Source of the DNA: an uncultured Collinsella sp.
GTDB lineage: Bacteria > Actinomycetota > Coriobacteriia > Coriobacteriales > Coriobacteriaceae
NCBI GenBank assembly: GCA_902467875.1
Contig: CABQWP010000002.1
Coordinates: 1-64,000 of the forward strand
Direction: 5' to 3'
DNA: 64,000 nucleotides
The position numbers were made by a program, and so were the translations under genes. Of this stretch, positions 25,327-34,088 are shown piece by piece. Below the pieces are notes generated by a model. It was not told where the DNA came from and did no database searches. It worked only from the letters and a program-made list of their open reading frames with translations. Numbering within the stretch: position 1 is the stretch's first letter; each line of letters begins with the position of its first letter.

Positions 25327-25481
25327 TACATATCCCTTGGTAGTCGTTTAACCTCCCCCTCGTCAAATAGCAGACGAATTGGCGACGCAGTGGCACTATT
25401 TGATTCAAGGGCGTGAACTGGATAAACATCGAGGGAAGGAGTGGGCCCTGTGCAATATACTCCCCTCGTCAAAATGTCTAG

Positions 25482-26117
25482 CTAAAGAGGACGGGCAGAC
25501 GGCGAACGGTCATATCCGTTCGCGTCCGCCCGTCTCCAACGATCAAACGTCGATGCGCTAACGTTCAAAAGCATTGCGGCCTCTTGTCTCGTAACCTCAC
25601 CTCCTTCGAATGATTTGATGACATCGCGGTAGCTATCCGGACGTTCGAGCGTCGGTCTCCCAAATCTCACGCCCCGCAGACGCGCCGACGCGATACCCTC
25701 CGCCTGGCGCTGCTTTATGTTTTCGCGCTCCACCTGAGCCACGTAACTCAAAACCTGAAGCACTAGATCGGCAATAAAAGTCCCCGTAATTCCATTGGGT
25801 TGTTCGCGTGTATCAAGCAATGGCATATCGAGCACCACGATGGCAACGCGTTTGTCCGTCGTTAGGCGACGCCATTCATCGATAACTTCACGGTAGTCGC
25901 GACCCAATCGATCGATACTCTTAATCACCAGAACGTCCCCTTCGCGCAGACGACGAAGAAGACGCCGGTACTGAGGACGCCTGAAGTCCTTTCCACTCGC
26001 TTTGTCAGCATAGATCAAATTCGTTTGGACCGGAAACTGCTCCAGCGCATCCAGTTGGCGATCCAGGTTCTGATCTGCTGACGAAACTCGAGCATACCCA
26101 TAGATTCTGTTTTTCAT
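25482..26117 (-). CDS. Serine recombinase (resolvase/invertase family)
   Basis: 211 residues. YARVSSADQN near the start carries the catalytic Ser, IKSIDRLGRDY has the conserved Arg residues, and a C-terminal helix-turn-helix (ARLRGVRFGRPT, then TRQEAAMLLNVSASTFDRW) completes a small resolvase of Tn3/Hin type. The start at 26117 follows GGGG; an ATG 7 codons upstream is an alternative. It is divergent from the iteron-associated ATPase gene. No transposase is present, so it is either a stand-alone resolvase/invertase or a remnant. The 3' end is overlapped by a GC-rich hairpin (25490-25534). Confidence 0.88.
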   Translation of the reverse strand: MKNRIYGYARVSSADQNLDRQLDALEQFPVQTNLIYADKASGKDFRRPQYRRLLRRLREGDVLVIKSIDRLGRDYREVIDEWRRLTTDKRVAIVVLDMPLLDTREQPNGITGTFIADLVLQVLSYVAQVERENIKQRQAEGIASARLRGVRFGRPTLERPDSYRDVIKSFEGGEVTRQEAAMLLNVSASTFDRWRRADANGYDRSPSARPL

Positions 26118-26195
26118 AATTGCCCCTATCAGCCGCACGATGGCAGCTTCAGCTCATCTGAGAGCCCACTCACAATAGGGCGTGCAAATTTCGCG

Positions 26196-26212
26196 AATGG
26201 GTTGAACCCATT
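26196..26212. promoter_or_regulatory. 17-bp palindrome in the recombinase/ATPase spacer
   Basis: AATGGGTT-G-AACCCATT, perfect arms around a single central base, 79 bases upstream of the recombinase start. It could be an operator of the recombinase or a recombination site; its odd centre is less usual for serine recombinase crossover sites. Confidence 0.45.
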
Positions 26213-26280
26213 TTCGGGCTCCAACGTAAGCTATTCAAGCACCGCTTCGATAACGCACGGCGCCAACCTTATGCTTTGAA

Positions 26281-26330
26281 ATGAAATTAATCGTTTTTAA
26301 TTGAGATTAACTAGAATAAAATGAAATTAA
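26281..26330 (+). repeat. Three iterons with 20-bp period upstream of an ATPase gene
   Basis: ATGAAATTAA at 26281, TTGAGATTAA at 26301 and ATGAAATTAA at 26321 are exactly 20 bp apart, two helical turns. They end 25 bases before the proposed ATPase start. The phasing suggests cooperative protein binding. Confidence 0.7.
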
Positions 26331-26354
26331 CCCGAGACGCTAAAGGAGGGCATT

Positions 26355-27455
26355 GTAGAATACCTCGAAAACCCGTTTACCCCCAGTTTTGGTGAGGTTC
26401 CTGCCCATCTCGCTGGCAGACAACAGATTATTCGGGATTTGGACCGTGCCTTCTTGAGCCAGCGCAGGCGCCCAGAATTGACCTCGATCTTCTCAGGCGC
26501 GCGTGGAACCGGTAAAACCGCTCTCATGTCGTCGCTCGCGACAAGGGCGGAATCCCACGGCTGGATAGCCGTAAAGACGACCGCGCTCCCGGGAATGCTT
26601 GAGGAAATCGAGTTCGGGACGAAACGCGCCGCCGGCCATCTTATCGACCCGTCTAAGAACTTCGAAGTCACCGGTCTCGGAATTGCACCGCTCGGCAGCA
26701 TCGAGGTCAATCGCGTTCACGGTGCCTCAACCTGGCGTTATCGCATGAGCGACATAATCGACCAGCTCAACGAGGCGGGCACCGGTCTGCTCGTCACGGT
26801 TGACGAGGTGGACCCGACACTCGACGAGATGATCCAGCTCGCAGCCACGTATCAGCACTTTGTGACCGATGGGAAACGCGTCGCCCTGCTCATGGCGGGA
26901 CTTCCCAACAACGTATCGACGTTGCTGAACCACAAGACGGTCTCGTTCCTTCGCCGCGCCCAACAATATCATCTGGGTCGCATTGCCGACTATGACGTGC
27001 GCGAGGCTTTGATTCGCACAATCCAGGAAAACTATCGTCTGGCAGATGCTGAGGGAATCGATAGAGCCGTTCGCTCGATCTCTGGTTTTCCCTTCCTATT
27101 GCAACTCGTAGGCTACCGTGCCTGGGATCTCACAAGCGATTCGAAGGAAATCTCGTCACGCGACTTTGACCTGGGAATCAAAATCGCGCGCGACGAGATG
27201 GACGACCGAATCCTCGCGGCAACCTATCGGGGACTCACCGCAGAGGACAAGCGATTCCTCATCGCCATGCTCGATGACGAAGAAGAGTCCACCACCGCCG
27301 ACCTTATCGAGCGCCTTAAGCGTTCGCCGCAGCAGGTCTCCCGCTACCGACGCCGCATGATAGATGCCGGCATCATCGGGGAGCGAGGACGAGGGCTCGT
27401 CGCATTTGAATTGCCATTCTTCCGCGACTATCTCGCAGCTCAATGCGTGAAATAG
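26355..27455 (+). CDS. P-loop ATPase with C-terminal winged helix; non-standard start codon
   Basis: 366 residues if translation begins opposite the usual N-terminus (ENPFTPSFGEVPAHLAGR). GARGTGKTALM is Walker A and LLVTVDEVD Walker B; FLRRAQQYHLG is shared with the ATPase at 30002-31120. The C-terminal 90 residues look like a winged helix (PQQVSRYRRRMIDAGII). AAAGGAGGG ends five bases before GTA at 26355, and no ATG, GTG or TTG occurs in frame between the upstream stop and TTG at 26439, which would remove the conserved N-terminus. Either ATT/GTA is used or the start codon has mutated. Related to archaeal-type/AAA_16 ATPases; role unknown. Confidence 0.75.
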   Translation, partial: VEYLENPFTPSFGEVPAHLAGRQQIIRDLDRAFLSQRRRPELTSIFSGARGTGKTALMSSLATRAESHGWIAVKTTALPGMLEEIEFGTKRAAGHLIDPSKNFEVTGLGIAPLGSIEVNRVHGASTWRYRMSDIIDQLNEAGTGLLVTVDEVDPTLDEMIQLAATYQHFVTDGKRVALLMAGLPNNVSTLLNHKTVSFLRRAQQYHLGRIADYDVREALIRTIQENYRLADAEGIDRAVRSISGFPFLLQLVGYRAWDLTSDSKEISSRDFDLGIKIARDEMDDRILAATYRGLTAEDKRFLIAMLDDEEESTTADLIERLKRSPQQVSRYRRRMIDAGIIGERGRGLVAFELPFFRDYLAAQCVK

Positions 27456-27460
27456 GCATC

Positions 27461-27493
27461 AATGAGGCAAAGAGGCTGTCCCTTTGCCTCATT
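27461..27493. repeat. Hairpin repeat with GGCTGTCCCTTT core
   Basis: Perfect arms AATGAGGCAAAG (27461-27472) and CTTTGCCTCATT (27482-27493) between the convergent ATPase and UvrA-like genes. It may act as a terminator for both and belongs to the dispersed hairpin family. Confidence 0.75.
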
Positions 27494-27495
27494 GT

Positions 27496-29991
27496 CTATA
27501 GATAGCGGCCGGTGATGCTTGCGGGGCAGGCCGCGATGTCGCTCGGCGTGCCGGCGCAGACGATTTGCCCACCCGCATCGCCACCGCCCGGGCCCATGTC
27601 GATCACGTAATCGGCATTGCGGATAAGGTCGAGATCGTGTTCGATCACGATAACTGTGGCGCCCTTGGCAACGAGGCCGTCAAACACGTTCAACAGCACC
27701 TGAACATCGAGCGGATGCAGGCCAATCGTGGGCTCGTCGAACACAAATACGGCATCGTCCTGCACGCGGCCCATCTCGCTCGCAAGCTTAAGACGCTGTG
27801 CCTCGCCGCCCGAGAGCGCCGGCGTGGGCTCACCGAGCGTGAGATAGCCCAAGCCCAAGTCGTGCAAGGTCCGCAAGCGCGCCTGAACCTTCTTGAGTCC
27901 CACCGTGGCGTCGAGGGCCTCGTCCACACTCATATCCATGAGCTGCGGCAACGTAAGCAGACTCCCGTCCTTGCCCTCGCGATGGATATGCGAAGCCGCG
28001 TCTGCATAACGCGAACCGCGACATGCCGGGCAGACGATCTCGACATCAGGTAAAAACTGCACATCGAGCGATATCGAGCCCGTGCCATCGCACGTAGGGC
28101 AGCGCAAGGCGCCAGTGTTATAGCTAAAGGCACCCGCCCTGTAGCCGGCCGCCTTGGCCTCGGGCGTACGGGCGAAAGCGCGGCGCAGCTCATCATGGAT
28201 GTCGGCATAAGTCGCTACCGTCGAGCGCACGTTGGCGCCGATGGGCGTAGCGTCAATCAGGTTTGCGCGGGCAATACCCTCGGCATCGACCCAACGCACG
28301 TGCCCCGGCAGGCGCTCGCCAGCTGCCTGCGCCTTGAGTGCCGGGATGAGCGTCTCGAGCACCAACGTCGTCTTGCCCGAACCCGAAACACCCGTAACCG
28401 CAACCAAGCGACCGCGCGGGATATCGACTTCGAGCGGCTTGACGGTATGGATGGCATCGGTCGCCATGCGGATATGGCCCTGGTCGAACATTTCGTCGTC
28501 AGTCACCTGCGGACGCAAGCGCTTGGGCTCGGCGCGCAAAAACGGCGCGATGCGACTGCTCTGCGATTGCTCGACCTCGTCTACCGTACCAGCGGCGATC
28601 ACATTGCCGCCGCCTGCTCCGGCAACGGGGCCCATCTCGACAAGATAGTCGGCTTCCGCCAGTACGCGCGTATCGTGGTCGACAACAACCACGGTGTTGC
28701 CGTCATCCACCAGATCGCGCATCACGCCCACCAGGCCGTCGACATTGGCAGGATGCAAGCCAATCGAGGGCTCGTCCAGTACATAGAGCACGCCCGTCGA
28801 GCGATTGCGCACCACGCGGGCGAGCTGGACGCGCTGGCGCTCACCCGTGGAGAGCGTGGCGCCGGCGCGGTCGAGCGAGAGATAGTCAAGCCCCAGGTCG
28901 ACCAAGCGACGAGCCGTGCTCAAAAATGAATCGCAGATATCCACTGCCATGGGCTGCATCTCGGCCGGCAAGGATGCGGGCACCCCGTGCACCCACTCAA
29001 TCGCCTCGCCCAATGTCATGGCCGCCGCCTGTGCCAGATTGATACCGCGTACCTGGGGCTGGCGTGCGGCCTCGGAGAGGCGCGTGCCGCCACAGTCACG
29101 GCATGGCCCCTCGCGCAGAAAGCGCGCAACGCGCTTGAGCCCCTTGTCGTCCTTAACCTTGGCAAGCGCATTCTCCACGGTATAGACGGCGTTGTAATAG
29201 GTGAAGTCGAGCGGCGTGGCGCCCTCGCCGTTTTTGGGAACGTAGAGAATGTGCTTCTTAACCGCCGGGCCGTGGAACACGATATCGCGCTCTTGAGGCG
29301 TGAGCTGGCTAAACGGCACGTCGGTGCGTACGCCCATCTCGCCGGCGACCTGCTTCATCAAATCCCACATGAGCGTACCCCAGGGAAGCACCGCACCCTC
29401 GTTGATAGTCTTTGACTCGTCGGGCACCAGGCTCGCCTCGTCCACCTCGCGCATAACGCCGGTACCGCCACAAGTGGGACACGCGCCGCCGCTATTGAAA
29501 GCCAAATCCTCGGCACTCGGCGCGTAGAACTCGCGACCGCACGCAGGGCACGTGAGCGACAGGCCTGCGGCAACGTTAAGGCTCGGTTCCAAACGCGTCC
29601 CGCAATGCGGGCACACGTGATGGGCGCAACGGCTAAAGAGCAGACGCAGGCTATTGTTGAGCTCGGTCATGGTGCCAAAGGTGGAACGCACGCCCGGCAC
29701 GCTCGGACGCTGGTGCAGCGCGAGCGCCGCCGGCACGTGCAAGACCTCATCCACCTGGGCATGTTCGGCCTGCGTCAGACGGCGGCGGGTATAGGTGCTG
29801 AGCGCCTCCAGATAGCGGCGCGAGCCCTCGGCATAAAGAACCCCCAGCGCCAGCGAGCTCTTGCCCGAACCCGACACGCCGGCAATACCCACGAGCCTTC
29901 CCAGCGGAATATCGATATCGATGTCCTTGAGGTTATGGACGCGCGCGCCACGCACCTCGATAGCCTGCGGGCTCATCTTCTGTTCCGTCAC
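27496..29991 (-). CDS. UvrA-like ABC ATPase (UvrA2 class)
   Basis: 831 residues from a GTG at 29991 preceded by AGGG; an ATG at 29976 is the alternative start. Two ABC modules are present: GVSGSGKSSLA and GVSGSGKTTLV Walker A motifs, with signature regions LSTGERQRVQLA and LSGGEAQRLKLA. Zinc-finger pairs CPHCG/CPACG, CPTCGGTG and CPTCDGTGSI are visible. At about 830 residues it is shorter than housekeeping UvrA (about 940), as in UvrA2-type proteins that lack much of the UvrB-binding region and are linked to drug or DNA-adduct tolerance. It follows the ATPase gene upstream by 10 bases. Confidence 0.85.
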   Translation of the reverse strand: MTEQKMSPQAIEVRGARVHNLKDIDIDIPLGRLVGIAGVSGSGKSSLALGVLYAEGSRRYLEALSTYTRRRLTQAEHAQVDEVLHVPAALALHQRPSVPGVRSTFGTMTELNNSLRLLFSRCAHHVCPHCGTRLEPSLNVAAGLSLTCPACGREFYAPSAEDLAFNSGGACPTCGGTGVMREVDEASLVPDESKTINEGAVLPWGTLMWDLMKQVAGEMGVRTDVPFSQLTPQERDIVFHGPAVKKHILYVPKNGEGATPLDFTYYNAVYTVENALAKVKDDKGLKRVARFLREGPCRDCGGTRLSEAARQPQVRGINLAQAAAMTLGEAIEWVHGVPASLPAEMQPMAVDICDSFLSTARRLVDLGLDYLSLDRAGATLSTGERQRVQLARVVRNRSTGVLYVLDEPSIGLHPANVDGLVGVMRDLVDDGNTVVVVDHDTRVLAEADYLVEMGPVAGAGGGNVIAAGTVDEVEQSQSSRIAPFLRAEPKRLRPQVTDDEMFDQGHIRMATDAIHTVKPLEVDIPRGRLVAVTGVSGSGKTTLVLETLIPALKAQAAGERLPGHVRWVDAEGIARANLIDATPIGANVRSTVATYADIHDELRRAFARTPEAKAAGYRAGAFSYNTGALRCPTCDGTGSISLDVQFLPDVEIVCPACRGSRYADAASHIHREGKDGSLLTLPQLMDMSVDEALDATVGLKKVQARLRTLHDLGLGYLTLGEPTPALSGGEAQRLKLASEMGRVQDDAVFVFDEPTIGLHPLDVQVLLNVFDGLVAKGATVIVIEHDLDLIRNADYVIDMGPGGGDAGGQIVCAGTPSDIAACPASITGRYL

Positions 29992-30001
29992 CTTTATCAC
30001 C

Positions 30002-31120
30002 CTACTCGTGCCATAAAATGCGATCGCTAATGTACGCGCCCAGCATGGGCACGGTAAACCGGACGAGGCCGTATCCGGCAGCCTCGATGACACGCTCGCG
30101 AATCAGGCTTGCACGATATTTACTCGCCCAGCTCTGAGTGCGATCGCAGCGCTCAATGATATCCGCCATGCGCGTCGGCTTGCCCTCGTCAGCAGCCATG
30201 GCCTCGATAAAGAGGCGCTGTGGACTGCGCAGCCCGTAATACAGAGGCGCGTCAACCGCTTCGTAGAACTCGGAGACGGCATCGGCGTAGCCAGCCTCGA
30301 CATCGCACACTTCAATGACCTGAGAGCCATGCCGGACAGCAGCCCGCCACATGTAATATCCCACCAGCTGAACCATATAGGGATGCCCCATGCTCTTGCG
30401 TGCCGCAAGGTCCGCCGTCTCCGCGTCAACGTAAAGACCAGCGTCTTTGACCGTCTGGATATACGAATCGCGCACCTTGGGCAAAGATATCGCCCCCAGC
30501 GTACGCTGCTGGGCACGCCGCAAAAACGTCACGCTCGGCTCTTCGAGCAAGTCATCAACCATACTGGGCAATCCAGCGAACACCAGCGCAAGACCGCGCT
30601 GGTCGCTATCGGGCAATCCCGTAGCATCCTGATCTCCGAGCACTTGCTGATAGAGAACGGCGAGAGCCGCCAGTTCCTCGATAGACGCCGATTGCGCCTC
30701 GTCAATCGCAAACAGTATGCCCTTGCCTGGACCGAGCTTCTTGAGGCGCTCGTTGACCAGCCCTCGTAACGTTTCACCCTTTGCTCGCGCCGCCTCGACC
30801 GACATCCGGCCAAACGACGGACCGAACTCCATTGACGTCACAACGGGTTTATTCGAGCGAAGCGCATCGGCCAGGCGGTCGCATAAGCCAAGCGAAGCGG
30901 AATCGGAGATAACCGCCCATCCACGCTCGCTGGCTAGACGTTGCAGCTCCCGCAGGAGAACTGTCTTGCCGCAGCCGCGGTTCCCCGTAATGAGCATGAG
31001 CCTGCCCGGCGCTCCGGCGCCGTTAGCGAGCCCTTCCTCGAAATCTTCGATGACCGACTCGCGACCGATGAGTATCGGAGGCCGCTTGCCAGCCGTGGGC
31101 TTAAAGGGATTTGGATTCAT
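30002..31120 (-). CDS. P-loop ATPase with C-terminal winged helix, paralog of 26355-27455
   Basis: 372 residues. MNPNPFKPTAGKRPPILIGR is the equivalent of the other paralog's N-terminus. GNRGCGKTVLL (Walker A), ILFAIDEAQ (Walker B) and FLRRAQQRTLG follow, then a helical region and a winged-helix tail (QSWASKYRASLIRERVIE). GAGGAGG is 6 bases before the ATG. Three phased TTATACC repeats lie just upstream. It is probably cotranscribed with the UvrA-like gene. Function unknown; a DNA-binding regulator or defence-type ATPase are both possible. Confidence 0.83.
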   Translation of the reverse strand: MNPNPFKPTAGKRPPILIGRESVIEDFEEGLANGAGAPGRLMLITGNRGCGKTVLLRELQRLASERGWAVISDSASLGLCDRLADALRSNKPVVTSMEFGPSFGRMSVEAARAKGETLRGLVNERLKKLGPGKGILFAIDEAQSASIEELAALAVLYQQVLGDQDATGLPDSDQRGLALVFAGLPSMVDDLLEEPSVTFLRRAQQRTLGAISLPKVRDSYIQTVKDAGLYVDAETADLAARKSMGHPYMVQLVGYYMWRAAVRHGSQVIEVCDVEAGYADAVSEFYEAVDAPLYYGLRSPQRLFIEAMAADEGKPTRMADIIERCDRTQSWASKYRASLIRERVIEAAGYGLVRFTVPMLGAYISDRILWHE

Positions 31121-31155
31121 GTCGGCCTCCTCGGATTGGCAAACCCTGGTAATAG

Positions 31156-31182
31156 TTATACCAACTTATACCGAGTTATACC
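31156..31182 (-). repeat. Three TTATACC iterons with 10-bp period upstream of the ATPase gene
   Basis: TTATACC begins at 31156, 31166 and 31176, exactly one helical turn apart. On the minus strand the copies read GGTATAA and supply TATAAC/TATAAG hexamers that could serve as -10 elements. They lie 36-62 bases before the ATPase start. Confidence 0.75.
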
Positions 31183-31187
31183 AATAG

Positions 31188-31220
31188 CATGTGACAAAGG
31201 AACTGTCCCTTTGTCACATG
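31188..31220. repeat. Hairpin repeat with CTGTCCCTTT core overlapping a stop codon
   Basis: Arms CATGTGACAAAGG and CCTTTGTCACATG flank AACTGTC. The stop codon of the TetM-like gene (31214-31216 on the minus strand) lies inside the right arm, so the element supplies the end of that gene and probably its terminator. Confidence 0.8.
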
Positions 31221-33217
31221 TGGCCGAAAAACTCGGCGTCTGCTGCTCGCCAGGGGCGGAAGGTGGAGGGGTCGATCTTTACGTGCGCTGCGGCGGGCAC
31301 GTCGTACCATTTGACCGTGTAGCCGGCGCCGTGAAAGCAAAAGGCCGAGTCGGGCGTGTTGGGCAGATCGGCCTCGGGCTCATAGGCGGCCGCCTCGATG
31401 ACGCGCTCGGCATCATGGCAAGCCGCATAGCCGGCGAACTCTAGATACAGATGCCCACGACCACTCGTGTAGGCAGCCACCTCCAGCGCATAATCCTGCA
31501 CCTCGGATGCCGGTACGCGACCCACAAGCTTTGCCCGGTCGCCCGCCATCGTCGGTGGCTCGTACTCGGCACCCATGTGCGTGGCATCCGAGAGCGCCCG
31601 GCCCACGCACTCCCCCGGCACCTCAAGCTCAAAGTGGTACCACGGCTCCAGCAGCACCGCCGCGCCGGCCTCACGCGCCTGCATGAGCCCCTGGCGAATC
31701 GCGCGGTACGTGGCCTGGCGAAAATCGCCGCCCTCGGTGTGTTTGGCATGCGCGCGGCCGCCCGTGAGCGTAATGCACACATCGGTGATGGGCGAGCCGG
31801 TCAGCACGCCCAAGTGATCGCGCTCCATGGCGTTGGTGAGTGCCAAACGCTGCCAGTTAAGATCGAGCTCATCGGTCGAGGTCACGGTGCCAAACTGCAC
31901 GCCCGAACCCGCTGGCAACGGCTCCAGACGCAGGTGCACCTCGGCATAGTGGCGCAGTGGCTCAAAGTGGCCCACGCCCTCAACCGGCTGCGAAATAGTC
32001 TCCTTATAGAGAATGCCGCCGGGCTCAAACGCAATCGAAAGACCGAAGCGATCGGCCAGCACCCGCTGCACGACCTCGAGCTGCACCGCCCCCATGAGCT
32101 GCAGATGTATTTGTTCAAGATGCGTATTCCAGTTTACGCCGAGCATGGGATCCTCGTCCGCCAGCTCAGTCAGTGCTTTGAACACCGTATGGACATCGTG
32201 CTCGTTCGGCAGCACCGTATAGGTGAGGACCGGCGCAATGACGGGCGCATCGCCCGCGGGCTCCGCGCCCAGGGCGTCCCCTGGGCGAACGTGCGCAAGA
32301 CCCGTCACGGCGCAGATGCCACCAGCGGCAACTTCCCGGGCAAGCTCGTATTTCTCGCCGTTATAGATGCGCACCTGGTCGATCTTTTGCTCCCATGCCT
32401 CGGCGCCGGAACGTCCGTCAATCATCTGCTTGGCATGCAGCGTGCCGCCGGTCACTTTAACCCAAGCCAAGCGCTCGCCACGATCCCCGCGGCTGACACG
32501 ATAGACGCGCGCAGCAAACTCAGGAAGCCATGCCTGTTCACGCATCAGCGCGCATATGCCGTCCAGCAGCTCGTCCACGCCTTGGTCCTTGAGCGCCGAG
32601 CCGGCAAAACAGGGAAAGAGCTTGCGCTCGGCAACCATGCGCGACAGCGTCGCGACGGAAAGCTCACCCGTCTCGAGAAACTCGTCGAGCGCCACCTCGT
32701 CTAACGCAGCGGCGTCTTCCTGAACGGCACCGCCCGCCAGCAGTTCGTTGGCATCCAGGCAGCCCTCGGAAAGACGCTGCCCAAGCTGTGCCAGCAAAAC
32801 ATCGCGGCCGGGATTCTCCAAATCGATCTTGTTGATGAAGATGAACGTCGGGATGTCATAGCGCGCAAGCAGGCGCCACAGGGTTTCGGTGTGCCCCTGT
32901 ACGCCATCGTTGGCGCCTACCACCAGAATCGCGTAGTCCAGGGCACGCAGCGTGCGCTCCGCCTCGGCAGAAAAATCGACATGGCCGGGAGCGTCCACGA
33001 GCATAACGTGGGTGTCACCACGGTCGAGCACAGCCTGCGACGAGAAGATCGTGATACCGCGCTCACGCTCAATCTCGTTCGTATCCAGATGCGAGTCGCC
33101 ATCGTCAACGCGGCCGCGCTTGCGAATGCGGCCCGCGTTAAACAGCATGGCCTCGGCCAACGTGGTCTTGCCGGCATCGACATGCGCCAAGATTCCAGCG
33201 ACCGCTTGCTTCGACAT
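31214..33217 (-). CDS. TetM/EF-G-like translational GTPase
   Basis: 667 residues. AHVDAGKTTL (G1), RGITI (G2), DAPGHVDF (G3) and NKIDLENP (G4) define a translational GTPase, and later domains match ribosomal protection proteins of the TetM/TetO group. Many anaerobes carry chromosomal homologs of this type that are not shown to protect against tetracycline, so no resistance is claimed. AGAGGAG precedes the ATG at 33217; the frame is open 23 codons upstream without support. The C-terminus ends within a repeat hairpin. Confidence 0.82.
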   Translation of the reverse strand: MSKQAVAGILAHVDAGKTTLAEAMLFNAGRIRKRGRVDDGDSHLDTNEIERERGITIFSSQAVLDRGDTHVMLVDAPGHVDFSAEAERTLRALDYAILVVGANDGVQGHTETLWRLLARYDIPTFIFINKIDLENPGRDVLLAQLGQRLSEGCLDANELLAGGAVQEDAAALDEVALDEFLETGELSVATLSRMVAERKLFPCFAGSALKDQGVDELLDGICALMREQAWLPEFAARVYRVSRGDRGERLAWVKVTGGTLHAKQMIDGRSGAEAWEQKIDQVRIYNGEKYELAREVAAGGICAVTGLAHVRPGDALGAEPAGDAPVIAPVLTYTVLPNEHDVHTVFKALTELADEDPMLGVNWNTHLEQIHLQLMGAVQLEVVQRVLADRFGLSIAFEPGGILYKETISQPVEGVGHFEPLRHYAEVHLRLEPLPAGSGVQFGTVTSTDELDLNWQRLALTNAMERDHLGVLTGSPITDVCITLTGGRAHAKHTEGGDFRQATYRAIRQGLMQAREAGAAVLLEPWYHFELEVPGECVGRALSDATHMGAEYEPPTMAGDRAKLVGRVPASEVQDYALEVAAYTSGRGHLYLEFAGYAACHDAERVIEAAAYEPEADLPNTPDSAFCFHGAGYTVKWYDVPAAAHVKIDPSTFRPWRAADAEFFGHM

Positions 33218-33522
33218 GGCTCTCCTCTTATTGCAAGCCCATCGCACGCGGCAACGGGCACCCTCGTTCCACACTGGATGATACAATTTACGGGCCGGCG
33301 GGCGAAGCGGGCCCTATCCCCCGACCGAGCTCATCGCCCCGCGTTGCCGCGCGGCGATTTTCGTAGGTTCGCGCCTTGCGAAAGCCGGCACCTCCCCTTT
33401 TTGTCTGCCCGGGTTCATCTGGGGCAGTAACAACGCGAGCCCCACAACAACGCGTTTTACCAAAAATGGCCCCACTCGGGGCCATTTTCATTTCGGTGAA
33501 ACGCTGGTATGTGACTCGGCCT
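33218..33522. other. Spacer between the TetM-like and GNAT genes
   Basis: No gene seen. GC-rich, with a terminator at 33463-33488. The promoter of the TetM-like gene must lie in 33218-33460, but I cannot pick convincing -35/-10 hexamers. Confidence 0.5.
33463..33488 (-). terminator. Terminator of the GNAT gene
   Basis: Perfect 11-bp arms AAAATGGCCCC and GGGGCCATTTT with loop ACTC. On the minus strand it ends in a T run (ATTTTTGG), 35 bases after the GNAT stop. Confidence 0.88.
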
Positions 33523-34011
33523 TTATGCCTCGCGCAGCCAATCAAACGCGACGCGCGGCGTACCGTCCGACACATATACGATACCGGCGCGCTTAAACCC
33601 GGCCTTGGCGATGGCGCCCTGCATGGGCAGGTTGTCTTGATGCGTGTCGATACGCAGGTGATCGGCGCGCTCCTTGGCAAAGGCAAACATCGCAGCCGCG
33701 ATACCGTGCACGGTGCCGTCGGATGCCACGCGGTGCAGCACGGCGTACGGAGTGTCGCTATGCCATTGACCGTCCTCAATTACGTCATAGCACTCGTCCG
33801 GACCCGGTAAAAAGGCAAACGTCGCCACCACGCGACCGTCGACTTCGCACACATAGCTGCCACCAGCGGCGATATCGGCTGCCAGCTGCTCGGCAGAAGG
33901 CGTGCCCTCGGGCCACTGCGTGGCGTTGCCATGCGCGCGCATAAAGGCGCGGGCCGCGTCATAGATAGCCATGACGGCGGGAATGTCGGTATCGAGGGTT
34001 TTTCTGATCAT
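33523..34011 (-). CDS. GNAT family N-acetyltransferase
   Basis: 162 residues. MIRKTLDTDIPAVMAIYDAA is a usual GNAT opening; VVATFAFLPG is the beta4 region, RVASDGTVHGIAAAMFAFA the acetyl-CoA-binding segment (a degenerate Q/RxxGxA), and HQDNLPMQGAIAKAGFKRAG the beta6-beta7 region. Substrate not predictable. A GTG codon directly upstream of the ATG is an alternative start. Confidence 0.8.
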   Translation of the reverse strand: MIRKTLDTDIPAVMAIYDAARAFMRAHGNATQWPEGTPSAEQLAADIAAGGSYVCEVDGRVVATFAFLPGPDECYDVIEDGQWHSDTPYAVLHRVASDGTVHGIAAAMFAFAKERADHLRIDTHQDNLPMQGAIAKAGFKRAGIVYVSDGTPRVAFDWLREA

Positions 34012-34088
34012 CACGCGGCGACCTCACGTTTATTGGTATCACTTTGATTGGGCAATGATACCAGCGTTTGGAGAGGGGCACGAAGCAG

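Noticed and set aside
25379..25561. 60-codon plus-strand frame at the recombinase 3' end
   Set aside because: No ribosome binding site and it overlaps the recombinase coding end antisense.
31451..32704. 417-codon plus-strand frame over the TetM-like gene
   Set aside because: Antisense shadow; the opposite strand has all GTPase motifs.
31214..33217. Tetracycline resistance by the TetM-like GTPase
   Set aside because: Similarity to ribosomal protection proteins is real, but chromosomal homologs of this kind are common and resistance cannot be inferred from sequence alone.
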